Positions 26,301 through 38,200 of a stretch of 64,000 nucleotides of DNA are shown here, in pieces. The notes beneath the pieces were generated by a model. The model was given only the letters and a program-made list of their open reading frames with translations, did no database searches and had not been told where the DNA came from. Position 1 is the stretch's first letter, and each line of letters opens with the position of its first letter. Where the stretch lies: contig JANVCC010000047.1 in the NCBI GenBank assembly GCA_025345505.1, positions 9,586,413-9,650,412 of the forward strand. The letters run 5' to 3'. The DNA comes from Todiramphus chloris collaris. Lineage: Eukaryota; Chordata; Aves; Coraciiformes; Alcedinidae. The translations under genes were made by a program, and so were the position numbers.

Positions 26301-29300
26301 ATAAAATGAAACTGTTATAAAACATAACTGCATTTTATTATAGCAAAGTCAAACACAATCAGAAAACTGCTTCCTTTCAGTATAAAAGTTCCACCTGTCT
26401 GCATACAGCATGCTACACAAGGTCCCTGGTTTAATCACCTCTTAGGTGTGTCATGACTCTTTCTGGATTCAAAATATAGCAATGCATCCAATCAGCAAGG
26501 GGAACCAGAAATCATTAAACAAGAATAGTCTTAAAGAATCTGGTCAGTCTTCCTTAGCTTTTATGTATTTATTGACCCAAAAAAAAAAAAAAAAAAAGAG
26601 ATAGAAGATATATATACAACTATAGAAGTTGTAAAAAAGCAGATTAACCATTAAATTTATATCAGAGATGGGCTATGCCTTGTAATATCTACCTGTCTGG
26701 CTGTGCTGAGGAGAGATGCTGCAAGAGGGAAGAGGGACACATGAGCCTCTAACCCATGCTGCATAAGAAGAGCATCCTGGGTCTGGCACAGAGAAGATGG
26801 GCTTGTGACCTGCTGGGAATGGCCTGGACACAGCCCACTCACAGATAAAGTGCGCTGGTCTTCCATCATCCTGGACATGATTTTGTTTTCAGGGGCACCT
26901 CTCAGTGGAGGAATGAGATGGATCTCACACAGACTATGGTGCCCCATAAGCTGCATGATTCCCTTGGTCTGCCAGGAATCTTATTGATCCACAGGAAGCC
27001 TTGGGAGAAAAGAGAGCTGAAGGGAATGACTCTGGGTAGTTTTGTAGGAGGCAGGTAGCAGTAGATGCTGGATAGGGTGGGCTGGGTTGGTCTTGCCTCA
27101 CTTGGCTTTGTCTGCTTTGCTTCCTTGCAACTGAGAAACATCTGAGCAATGGTCAGGTACCACTTGAACAGACCTCATGTCTTTCATTTATGCTTTTTAA
27201 TCTCAGCTCTCCTGAAACTGAGATGTCACAAAGTAATATTTGCAAGGTCATCAGGTAACTTGATTTTAAAAACTCGGATCACCTCATTAAATTAAACTCA
27301 GTGATTTATCATGGAAGATCAGAGAACCAAGGATACATTAAAAGATAAGTAAGAAAACAAAAGAAATCACAAAGAATGTTTCTTCTGTTTGTTGAGGGGT
27401 TTTGGGGGTTTGGTTGTTTTTTTTTTTTAAACACTGAGAATGTCTGAGAAAAACAGAGATGTAAAGGAAAAGACTTGGAACCAGAAGATCCAAACTTCCC
27501 TTTGATTCTAAACTTAGCTCAGCCACTGGCCCACCGTGTAGATGACTCACTGCACTTCCTTGAACTTAAATCATTCCTCTTACAAAACTTGTTAGAGAAA
27601 GACGTCAGTGTAAATTAGATGTTGTGTCTAAGTTTAGCTATGGCCAATACATAAATATTGGAACTTTGATGTGTTATCGTTTTGTCTGATTTAGAAATAT
27701 GTGTATATACATAGACATATGCGTATATATACATAGCAAGGGACAGACTTCCTTGCGTTATTTTTACGATTTAATTTACATATATTGTTATTTTGCTGGT
27801 GACATAAGACCTCACAACTGATTAAAAGTTTAACCATTTTCAGAGCAGCCCAATTCCCACACCGCCCCAGCACTTTTCATTCTTTCAAACTGTCAGGGAA
27901 GTTTCAATCCCATCTAAGCAGTAGGAGCTGAGAGAGACTGCACGTTTGGCATATAACATACATGATGGTTGATTTCTTGTGACACTAATCTTCACTCCTG
28001 AGGGAAAGGCAGTCATTTATTCATAACTCTACCACTCAAAAGTAACCATTCTTCTCACCACGGAGATAAATGTCAAAACAGAGATCTGTGATAGGCTGAG
28101 TCTAATCTAATCTGTCCGAAATGAATATATATTTAGATCTGTTGTCAAATCTTGAATGGTAAACCCTTTAGCCTGGGCAACTATTTTCTGTCTGCCCTCT
28201 TCACCTATAAATACACATACCACACTGGATATACACTATTAGGGAAGCATATTAAACCTGAAAAAATGGGCAGGATATGAGGCTGGCCAGCCTTTCTGAT
28301 ATGAGAAAAAAGTCAGAAACAAAGTGCAAGACTTGCAGAAAGGTGAAACATTTAATGGTTTTCTAAAGTGTCTCTACCCTTTAACACTCCTCTGAAATCA
28401 GTAGGCCTTTCAGTCCCAAGTGGCTGATCCAGCAAATGGAAAAGAAGGCTCTGATCTGGATGCCTGTTTTGAGGGATATATGTAAGATCGCAATGGAAAT
28501 TCCCTTTCTCAAAAAATTGTTAGTTATCAATGTCCTTCTCCTTCCTCCAGTTCACATTTGCATTTTGGAGATGTCGGCTGGGAGGTATCTGTTCATGCTA
28601 GATCCTTTCTTATCCAATTATATCTATACAGTTACTCATATCCTGATATTGAGATGCTAGAGGACACCACCAAAAAGCCCCAAGTGGCTGTCATTTTTCT
28701 GTACAACTTGTCTACTTCATACTACCACAAATCCCCATGAGGTTCTTTTTGAGGGGGAATATCTGGAAGTCATCTTGGAGCCTGAAGAGAAAACAGTCTT
28801 GTGTCTATGATCTACATAAAGAAATTATATTGTTTCAGAGATCAATACATCTATCTATCTTAGATATTTCATTACTGAAATTGTAAGACAAACTCTCTTG
28901 TATAAATGGCAAACATGGAAAGCTTTTCTCACTGCCTGTAGAATGGCATCTTTCTGGTGTTCAAAACTAAATCCCATTTTCAGTCCTGGGTAAACCCTAT
29001 CAACAGCCAATTAACTAATTATTGCAACAGATACCTTAGGTTTTATACTTATTCTGCCTTAGCAGTTCAGCCTCATGACCTTTAATGTATCACGTACTAC
29101 TCCCTGTATTCCGGGTAAGTAACTGAGCCATGGTCAATTTTAGCAAAAAGTACTTCCAGAGGCCCCATATGTGTTTAGAATGAATGAGACCTCAGCTACA
29201 CTAGGATGGGATTGCCTTTAGCAACCCAAACACAAAAGAAGGAGATTTGGGAAGCAGCCTGATACGAGTCACTTTGCTCTGCCCTCAGACCAAATCCTTC

Positions 29301-32300
29301 TCTGGAATAATTAAACAGGTCTGCACCAGAGGTGGATTGGGCTCATGTATCACAATACACAAATTCACAAATGGCATTAGAATAGGTGTACAGTTCCTAA
29401 AGGTGGAAGAAATGGGTGCTGGGGTACATCTGAGATGACAAAGCATAGGGATTGTGCATAAAAAAATAGTCTCCCATTCAGTAGCTCAGTAAGGTAAACT
29501 CTCTTGAAAAAGTGCCTTAACACAACTTAACACAAAGTAGTATGAAATAGGAACCAAGAATGATGGTATCACTCCCAGGCCAGAGCTTCTGTGCATGTGA
29601 AGCAATCATCTGGAAAAGAAACTAGGTGTGGGACAGCATTATGAAAAGATTGTGATCTCCCAGCATGATGAAATGGCCAAAAGAGCAAATGTGAGCCTTT
29701 TCAGCAATGAGTAGCACCTGAGAAAGAAGAGGAAAGTAACTACTTTTTGCCACATCCTCAAGGTGGTTGTTGCTAGGTGCTATAACCAGCAAGGATGTTA
29801 ATAAAAACAAATGGTTCAGAAATAATGCCATCTGTGGATAACCACCCTCACAGTGAGCACTTAGAGATCCACCTTGCTACCTCAAAGACAGGGCATAGAG
29901 GAGAATAAATCTCTGTGGAAAACTACCTACACAGAGAGGAAAGTCTACTGGCATTAGAGATTCTTCAGCAGGTTACAAATCTGTTGCACTCAAAAACGAG
30001 ACAAACTGAAAGAAGGAACAGAGTGCTAAACTGCCATGTTTGGAACAACTTATCCAGTAAATTTGCTATTCCTGCAAGTCTTGTAATCAATACTCCTGTC
30101 ATACAGAATAGCTCATCCAGAAATTAAATGTTAAATGAAGGACTCCATGAAATCCTATGCCCTGAATTATCTAAGATAGAATAAATGAACATAAAAGTCC
30201 CCTTGGGTCTTAAAAATCTATGAGTGTAGTTAAGAGGACATGTACTTCTAGAGGCTAAGCATGAGGTCCTTAAAATTTTCAGGGATGTGCTTTCCCTGAA
30301 GGTTTTCCCTGAAGAAAGACTAAATGATTTAGCCTAGAACTGAAAGTTAAGCAGCAAAAGTTATCAAGTAGCAAGCCCCCAAAAGATCAAACTTCTTCCT
30401 GATTTTCTGTTTTCCTTAACTTTAGGTGAAAAAGGATATAGCCAATAGATGAAATTAGTTTTTTTGAAGAAGGCTGAGGGACTCCAGAGGCACATGGAGA
30501 GGAGGAGGTCAGCACCCTCACAGCAAATCTTGTGAAGGGTAGATGCTGGACACTGCTGGGTATACACAGGGATCTACAGAAATTGGTTCTTTGAGGCTCT
30601 TCTGGTTGTGATGACCTATGTAGCTCTGTGAAAGTTGTGGTGTTGTACCACATTTCTGAGGACCAGAATCCAGAGCAGTCTGCCCTGATCTGTACAACCT
30701 CCTTTACCGACTAACTGGAGTTTGTCACTTTGGATGAATGTCAGGAGGTTTTTACATTTCAGGGCTCCAAAATTATGTCTAGTCATTCTTGTTTCCTCAG
30801 CTGGCTTTCTCCGTTTCTGCTGCTACTCATATAGCAGCATGCTGAACATCAGGAATGCCCCCAAAACTGATGCTGTAAGACTCACTCAGTATTACACATT
30901 TTCCAAGTGTATCACTTCTGATGACAGTTGAAATCACTGGGAATAGAGCTGGGCTTCTTGATTTCAAATACGAAATCATATTTAATTTGGTAAAAAGGAA
31001 TTTCAGTAGAGTGAGGCTAGGGCTATATGTCATCTACAGCAGAATTTCCGTCTTCTGCACATCTTCAACAAGTGCCAGGGATATGTGAAGACGACCTTAT
31101 TTTTTTGGTAGACCAATTGTAAATTTCATCCTGTAGCTAGCAATACCAAGAAGGTCTTTAGCTTGTATCTCTTAAGTGCATTTTCAGATTAGATGGGAAG
31201 GAAATGTAGTGTGATTATACATACGAGCACTGCATAATTACTGAATAAACCTAACAGCAGTTTTTTGCTTTATGCTGCCTTTGGGAAACAGTGATTCTTT
31301 TTTTTTTTTTTTTTTTTATGCTATCAGTCTGAGGAATCATTGCCCTCTCCTCCTCTCAAGAGGTTTTTGAGGGTTTTTTTGCATTCTTTTCTGACCCAGT
31401 CTGAATTTAATAGGAACTTTTCTCTCACTTTGCACTAATACCTAACACATACCACTGATATCATCAGCTTTCCAAGTTTTCTCAGTGTTTTCCTGTTAGT
31501 CAGTAAGATGTTGCTGTTGAAACTAGCCTGGGACGTGAATTCATGGCAGAGAGGGTACAGCCAGTCTGTTTCAAATCCTGGACTTAATAGTTTGGAAAAA
31601 TAAACTGCTAGGAAATGGTAATTTAACTTCTGTACTATGTTATGTGGAATTTTTGGTTTGGTTTGGTTTGATTTGGTTTGGTTTTTTAGTTGTATGGTCT
31701 TAGAAGGAAATAAGAGTTTAGTTTAAACCAAATTGCTCTTACTTTCCAACATACTTAAGTCCCCGACCTACAATAAAAATAATAAATATAAGCAGCTATT
31801 GCTAAACTAAAGTGAATATTAAAGGTCGGGTATTCTGACCTCCACTTTGTGCCGACAAACTACCCTGTCTGTGCTTTTTCGATGTAGGCACCTATTATCC
31901 TGTAAAACCTGAGTAACTCGTTGTTGTGTTGCAGCAGCATTTTCTAGGACAGCCCAGTATAATTTTAATTCAAAGAAAGATGCTGCCATTGTCGTAGCTG
32001 GGTGATGCTGGGAAGCACATTATCACATACAAAATGCTCATTAAAAACGGATTAAGTGAAGATCTCAACAAACATACCGATTCTTCTTAAAATAAACGTC
32101 TCTAAGCACAGGAATTGTTAGAGGAATGGACGATAGACAACGACTGGTTTGGTTTGCATATTTTAGAGGTTAATATTGAGCTGATGTGTGTGGAACTAGG
32201 CTCTTTACTTCAGCGGTTCTGGTTAGTTTATTAGAACAGAGGAGTAACTACCAGTAAAACTGTTAGAGGTTATTTGATGATAAAGTGTGGAGACTTCATA

Positions 32301-32439
32301 AAAAGCTATCCCAGGCACGAAAAGTTAGAAAACAGCTGCTTAAAAATGAGCTAATTAAAAAAAAAAAAAAAAGGCAAAAAAAAAAAAATGCAGCTTTCAC
32401 TCTTAGGTTCTAGTTTTCTCTCCCCCAAACATTAGACGA
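20347..32439. other. Long AT-rich intergenic block, no gene seen
   Basis: About 12 kb of unique-looking sequence with short A/T homopolymers (26578-26597, 31298-31317, 32349-32388) and the (GGTTT)n patch. No recognisable coding exon or mobile element. It lies downstream of ADCYAP1, which in other vertebrates borders gene-poor DNA. Confidence 0.55.
31652..31687. repeat. (GGTTT)n simple repeat
   Basis: Seven GGTTT-like units with one GATTT interruption. Confidence 0.9.
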
Positions 32440-32459
32440 AATTGCATTGTTTACAAAAA

Positions 32460-32465
32460 TTTATT
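32460..32465 (-). terminator. Distal poly(A) signal candidate
   Basis: AATAAA on the minus strand in an AT-rich context, followed about 25-40 nt later by TGTTTGGGGGAG, a good G/T-rich downstream element. This is the best-formed poly(A) site downstream of the gene. Confidence 0.5.
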
Positions 32466-32939
32466 AATACAAACTTTACACACTTTATATAACAGTTATC
32501 AAAGTCCTAATTATAGATATCATGTGTGTAATAATACTTTGTTTAAGTTCTTTTTATATTCATTTGCACACAAAATAAGTTCTCCAACACTAACATCTAC
32601 CTACTATGACTGTATCTCAAATCTGCTCAAATTTTGGTAAGGCCGTTGGCGTTTCAAAAAAAAAAAAAAAAAATCATACAAAGGATAATAACCTAGATGA
32701 TAACTTCATAATGCTTGCGACTAGCCACTGAACTCTAACTGATAAGGTCATAAATAAAACGTCAAGAGAGCCCTATGTCATTATACCACAGCCGACACAA
32801 ACACAGCAAACTCTGCCCATTGCCAAAGAACAGAAGTAGTACGACTAAAACGCAAGCCGATGTGTTGCAGCATCGTAGGGCCACTGAATAGCCATCCGTG
32901 AATTCGTGGCGATTTACAAGGTGAAGAGAAGGCACGAAA

Positions 32940-33350
32940 GCTGCACACTGCGCCCCGCGTCCCTCCGCCCCGGAGCCCGCACCGGCGGCAGACAGGCAGC
33001 ACAGGCGGGGCGGGCAGAGCGGGCGGAGCTGCGGGGGCAAGCCCCGGAGAAGCGGTGCCGGCAGCGCCCGCTCTGCCCCGCCGGGCTCTGCCCGCTCCTC
33101 ACGCTCCTCCCCGGCGGCTCTTCCCGGCCGGGGAAGGAGATTTTTACCCGCGACTATTTTCTTTTGTAAGGGGGGGAGCGGTTGCTTTCCGACGTCTTGA
33201 GTGCGGGGCTGGTTTTGTGTCTTTGGAAAGACTCCTCTAAGGTGTGTGTGGTGAGCTGGAAGGAAGCAGGTACCTACGTGTCCTCCTGCGCCACCTGCCC
33301 GGGCGGAGGGACGGGGCCAGCCCCCGGGCGGAAGGTAAGATAGGAGTCCG
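32940..33350. promoter_or_regulatory. CpG-rich island downstream of ADCYAP1 coding exons
   Basis: A sharp GC- and CpG-dense block in AT-rich surroundings with GGGCGGGG/GGGCGG Sp1-like motifs. No conserved protein frame. Could be an alternative or antisense promoter, or part of the long 3'UTR. Confidence 0.55.
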
Positions 33351-33633
33351 TACATAGAGAGATGAGGTGAAAATGGTTTATCTCGTTAGAAACCGAACCA
33401 CAGGTGAACACTACACATTGTTTTATCACAAAAGTTTGTTTTATGAAATAAATTTTACTAAGCAATAAGCCAGAATGTAGAAAAATACATTTTACCTCCA
33501 AACGCAATAAACAAGGAACAAAAACTTTCGTAGTAGTGCATAATTCTTTAGTGGTAGCTACAACAGGGGTTCCTAAACTTGTACAATAAGAGCTTGCATA
33601 AAACAGAACAAAGGAGTGAGAGAGCGTTCACAA

Positions 33634-33635
<2 letters not shown>

Positions 33636-33667
<32 letters not shown>
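33636..33667. repeat. T32 homopolymer
   Basis: Thirty-two T bases on the plus strand (A32 on the minus strand), inside the candidate long 3'UTR. May be the tail of a processed insertion or a slippage tract; no matching retroposed gene recognised. Confidence 0.95.
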
Positions 33668-33671
<4 letters not shown>

Positions 33672-33859
33672 ACATAACCCAGAAAGATGACTCAGGTGGG
33701 TTAAACAGAGCTCAGAAAAGTGCGAAGAGAGGATGAGAGGCGGGAGGGTCTACAAGAAAAAAACAATCAAAGAAAAGAGCAATTCCGACCGAAAAATGCA
33801 AAGGCGAGAACCCTGCTCGTTACACAAGATGAGAAGCATGGACAGCACTGGAGAGTAAC

Positions 33860-34070
33860 ACACTGTACTTTGCATCCAGGTCCAGTACCGAGCTGCCCAG
33901 GGCAGTTGGGTAGCGGATCGGAGGTGGGATCGCCTCGTCTTCCCTCGACTCTGTGGCACCGGCTGCGGTACCGGTACCGGCTCCGGCTCCGGGTTACGCC
34001 GGGGGCCGCCCCCGCTCACTTCCCCTCTCTTTCCAAACCGGTCCTGTCTCCGCTTTCGCTTTGTTCTGCA
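33860..34070. other. Small GC-rich block
   Basis: A short CpG-containing segment with GGTACCGGTACCGG-like and CTCCGG repeats at 33965-34000. It is flanked by AT-rich DNA and, at 34150-34270, by (GTTTT)n and (GGTT)n simple repeats. No gene recognised. Confidence 0.45.
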
Positions 34071-34149
34071 ACTCTGCCCAGCCAGCCAGAAGAGCAGTGC
34101 ACGGGGCTTAGTACTTACTATCCTTGCTGCTGGTTCGGGATTTAGGGCT

Positions 34150-34270
34150 TGGGGTTTTTGTTTTGTTTTGTTTTGATTTTTTGTTGTTTTGGTTTGGTTT
34201 TGTTAATTTGGGCTTGATTGTTTTGTTGGTTTTTGGTTGGTTGGTTGGTTGGTTGGTTTGGTTTGTTGTT
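34150..34270. repeat. (GTTTT)n and (GGTT)n simple repeats
   Basis: GTTTT units at about 34156-34175 and GGTT units at about 34234-34258. Low complexity. Confidence 0.9.
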
Positions 34271-34693
34271 TAACTATTTCTTCCTCCAATAGGCAAGAGA
34301 GATGCAAAATTTGGATCGAGCTGTTGTTTTTCACAAGGGAATTATCCTCTAAGATCATTGTTTGAGGACACACTAACACAGATACAACTGGAATCAAAGA
34401 AAGCAGGAGGGGAAAAAAAATCGAAATCTGGAGGAAAGGGGACGCTGCCCCTTCAGAGAGGCTAGTGGCAAAGGAGCCTGCCTTGAGACTCACCGGGGGA
34501 AGAATCTGCTTCACCAATTCTCCCAAATCATTTTCCTCATAATCCCCTGGGAGCAGGGCATCCTTCTCTATGTACAGTAGCAAATGGTGAAAATTAATGT
34601 CTTCGACCCTGTCGCGGATAAAAATACTATCCTTTTAATTTCCGTTACAAAAATAGGAGTAATATTCAAAACAATGATTGTCCTTTTTTTCTA

Positions 34694-34699
34694 TTTATT
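34694..34699 (-). terminator. Proximal poly(A) signal candidate
   Basis: AATAAA on the minus strand about 390 nt after the ADCYAP1 stop codon. Downstream sequence is A-rich, then contains TTGTTTTG. Motif only. Confidence 0.4.
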
Positions 34700-35017
34700 T
34701 TATATAAAAACATAAACAGCTCAGGCGAATTCTCGTTCTTGTGCAGGCTTCATATGAAGAATTGTTCTTTAGTATTCGTAGTAGTATTTATATATATATA
34801 TTTATATATTATATATAACTTAATGATTGGTCCACAAAGTAGATCTGTGCGTTTCTCTAGTGCTTTTGTACAAAAGAAAAACAATATTATTATCAAAATA
34901 TTCATTTAATGGCTTTACTTCATACATAAATACATGTTTAGATAACACAGGAGCGGTGATTGTTCAGTCAGTTTGGAAATGACTTTTGTTTTTGTTTAGA
35001 TTTTTTTGTTGTTGTTG

Positions 35018-35020
<3 letters not shown>

Positions 35021-35051
<31 letters not shown>
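35021..35051. repeat. (CT)15 dinucleotide tract just after the ADCYAP1 stop
   Basis: Fifteen CT units on the plus strand (GA in the transcript), 38 nt beyond the stop codon. Likely length-polymorphic. Confidence 0.95.
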
Positions 35052-35053
<2 letters not shown>

Positions 35054-35089
35054 GACTTTGTATACACAGAAGTGGCTGGTTACTCATCG

Positions 35090-35276
35090 CTACAAATACG
35101 CTACTCGGCGTCCTTTGTTTTTAACTCTTTGTTTATACCTTTTCCCCAGGACGGCTGCTAAGTACTTCTTGACAGCCATTTGTTTCCGGTAGCGGCTGTA
35201 GCTGTCCGTGAAGATGCCGTCTATGTGCCGCTTGGTCAGCGGTTCCGCCTCGTCTCCCGGGCCGCCGCTGGCACCG
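35090..35276 (-). CDS. ADCYAP1: ADCYAP1 last coding exon (mature PACAP27/38)
   Basis: 187 nt: one base completing Gly111, 61 codons and TAG (35090-35092). It encodes a Gly/Pro/Asp/Glu spacer, Leu-Thr-Lys-Arg, the full 38-residue PACAP and the C-terminal Gly-Arg-Arg-Val-Ala-Tyr-Leu. The acceptor AG is at 35277-35278. The open frame runs upstream past the acceptor to 35506, but that stretch is intron 4: it loses similarity exactly at the AG. Every residue from Phe-Thr-Asp-Ser-Tyr onward matches the near-invariant vertebrate PACAP. Confidence 0.97.
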
Positions 35277-38200
35277 CTGCAAGCACCGAGAAGCACAAGC
35301 TGCGTCAGGCGGGGCCGCTCCGCCCCTCCGCGCCACCTCCCGGCCCCGCGCGCACCCGCCGCGCCCGCTGCCCCCGGCGCAACACGTTGCGCGGAAGATG
35401 TGCGGGGAAGACAAAGGCCGCGCCGAAACCCGTTTCCGACGCGGGGCGCGCAAGTGGAGGCGACGGCGGCGGGAGAGACAATATCTGCCCGCCATGAATT
35501 ATTCATTGCGGCGGGGAAAGCTGCTCTCCCCGGGGCCTTATGAGCGCGTTCGTTGCCTTCTGCCGACGGGCGGCGGGTGGCACCGGGCTCGCCCCTGCCC
35601 CGCCGGCGGCGGGAGGCCCCGGGAAGCCCCGACCGGCACCTGGGGGCGCAGGGCTGCAGCCGAGTCCCCCCCCGCTTCAGCTGAGCCTTCGGTCATCGCT
35701 CCCGACAGGCTGGTCCACGCGGCAAACCGGGGACGCTGCCCAAGTTAGTAATTTTACACCGGACGGTTGCAAAAAAAAAATATATATATATGTATAAATA
35801 AATACATATATACACATATATAAATGCGTATGTGTATGCCTCAGTGTATTAAACTGAACAAACCTCCGCGAACGCCTGTGCGGACAGCCGGGCTGGCGCT
35901 GACAGCCGGGCTGTCGCTGCGCCGGGAGTGGGCTGGGAGTCAGGGGCGGCTGAGGGCTGGGGGGCGGCTGAGGTCTCTGAGGACCAGATTCCCCCCGCCC
36001 CACTGCCGGCGACACGAATCCGCATTCCAGGCCGGGGCAGCTTTGTTCCCTCCGGCCGCGGCCTTTTAAGCGCCTCCGCTCCGGCAGCACCAACGCCCAC
36101 CGCGGAAAAAAAAAAGGGGGTAAAAAAAAAAAAAAAAAGAAAAAAAAAGGAGCAGAAACCCTTACCCGACCCGCTTGGCCATCAGGGAGTGCAGATATTT
36201 CCTGGCGGATAACTGGCCCAAGAGTTTCCTGTAGGCTTTGTTGAAGATCCCATCGGCGTGCCTGGGCGGAGGGAAGAGCCCGCGGATGAGCGGCGAGGCC
36301 CGTCAGCCAGCTGCAGCGGGATGCGGGAGCCCGGGCGGTGGCGGGGACCGTCCCTCCCCGCCGACGAGCGGAGGGCGGCATCTCCCTGAGTCCCCCGGGA
36401 CCCCTCTTCCCCACCCAGACCCCTCCCCGCCGCACTCGCTTGGCTTTGCGCTGGCTGGGCATTTCTGCTCCGTTTGCGGGAGCATCGCAGCCCTCCCCGG
36501 CGCGGGCGGCTCCCCTCTCCCTCCCCCGCGCTGCTGGAGGTAAGGCGGCTTTTCCGTTTCTTCTAGGCTTTAAACTGGGCACCGGGACCTGAGCAGAGTG
36601 GTCGTTTGTTTGTGTTCGGGATTTACTATTTTTGTTGTCGTCGTTGCTGTTCCCTTGTTTGGTTTTTTTTGTTTTTTTTTTTTTCCCCAATCGGCTCGGC
36701 CAGACCCGTTTTGTTCCCGGCTCAGAACTGACGCCTGACACCCCGCGAGTTGCAGTCACCTCTTTTCCGGTGGGTAGTACAAGGTGTACATCTCGCCGAT
36801 CATGGAGGACGGATTCGCTATATCGAGGGGCTCGTGGTCGTAGGCGAAGTCCTGCAGGGTGTTGCCGTCCTCGTCGTAGACTTCATCCTCCAGCCTGGCA
36901 ACGAGAGCAGGAGGGGGAAGGAGTTAGCCGGGCTCCGCGGGGCGCTCCGCTCCCCGCCGCCGGCTCCCGGCTGCCTCGGTGGCCACCCCCCGGCGGAGCC
37001 GACCCGGGCGCCCCGTCCGTCTGCCCCCATCCCCTCCTTGCGCCCGCCCGCTCCCATCCCCGCCCTCCGCCTCCTCTGCGGGGAAGGACCACGGGGGAGG
37101 GAACACACCCGCCGTCAGACGTACTCCTAGAAAACCCGCAAACATCCCTCCACCCCCGCCCCCCCGGCCCCCGCCCCGGTTCGACAAACAGCCCCTCTCT
37201 GCCACAGACACGGTGGGTGCTTCCCGAGCGGAGCTCACGCACGCACAGGCTGCCACACACGCACGCACAGGCTGCCACACACGCACGCACACGCGCGCGT
37301 TCGTGTGCTGGGGGCTGGGCGGGAGCCAAGCAGCCTCCCCGGCGGACACGGGGCGGAGGGCGGCAGCCCCCGCCACCGGGGCCAGGGGGCGCGCCCCGCT
37401 CCTCCCCGCAGCGCCCGTCGAGCCGGGGGAGGGGGGGTTCGGCTGGTGATGTTTTTCATTGAATGGTGACTCTGCCCTTTGAGGTCTCGCCAGTTTTGTT
37501 CGCACCCCCCCCCCCCCCCCCCCCAGTTTCCCCCTCACCTCCTCCCCCCGCTCTCTGCAGTACGATGTAGGTCATTGTACGTTACAGGCAGCTATTTTTG
37601 TCTGTGAGCTTTAGCGGAGGTATTAATAATAGATACCGCTAAAGTGTTTCACTCCTGCTAATTCAGGCGCTTGAATGAAGAGAGACGGTGTGCTGCCGGC
37701 TTATGGCCCCGCAGGCCATAGAGAGAGAGCCACCCGCTGCCCCGCAGCCCCTCAGCCCGGGAAAGGGAAGGGGGCTTCTCTGAGTCAGCCCAGACGGGCT
37801 CCCGGTTCGTGCAAGGACACCTCGGAGTCCCTAAAAGGACACCTTCCTCGGACAGCTTTGCACGCCCGGCATCGCCCCCCGCTCACAGCTGAGCCGCACA
37901 GCCCTCACCCTCGCGAGGCACCCCGGTGGGGCAGGACAACAGCACCGAGCCCAAAACTCCCCCCAAGACAAGCAACATCGGTCGCCCTAGCAGGCTACAA
38001 GGAGGGTGGGACCAGGCTGCTAGCGGCCGTCCTTGACCAGGTATCCCGAGCCCCCCGGGTACCCTGTGCTTCCAGTCATGGCCCGGCGTGGGAAACTCGC
38101 TTGTGCCGACGCCTCCTGGGGGTCCCCCACTCCTGCCCCAAACACAGCGGGGTCCAAACGCCCCCGGCTCCCAGGTTCAAAGGGACAACACAGACACCGG

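Larger units (their letters stand above)
32440..35089 (-). other. ADCYAP1: Candidate long ADCYAP1 3'UTR (proximal and distal ends)
   Basis: After the stop codon lie a (CT)15 tract and AT-rich sequence with many ATTTA and TATTTAT elements, typical of unstable neuropeptide mRNAs. Two poly(A) signals fit: AATAAA at the complement of 34694-34699, and AATAAA at the complement of 32460-32465, the latter followed by a G/T-rich element around 32420-32440. Mammalian ADCYAP1 also has a long 3'UTR. The distal form would cross the 32.94-33.35 kb CpG-rich block and a T32 run, which is unusual, so transcript extent is uncertain. Confidence 0.5.

Noticed and set aside
35133..35506. Upstream extension of the PACAP exon frame to 35506
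   Set aside because: Similarity to the precursor stops exactly at the acceptor AG (35277-35278); the extension is intron.
35677..36759. 360-codon minus-strand open frame overlapping an ADCYAP1 intron and the PRP exon
   Set aside because: It reads the PRP exon in the wrong frame and includes Phe and Pro homopolymers from T-runs and GC-rich DNA. The spliced PACAP frame explains the region.
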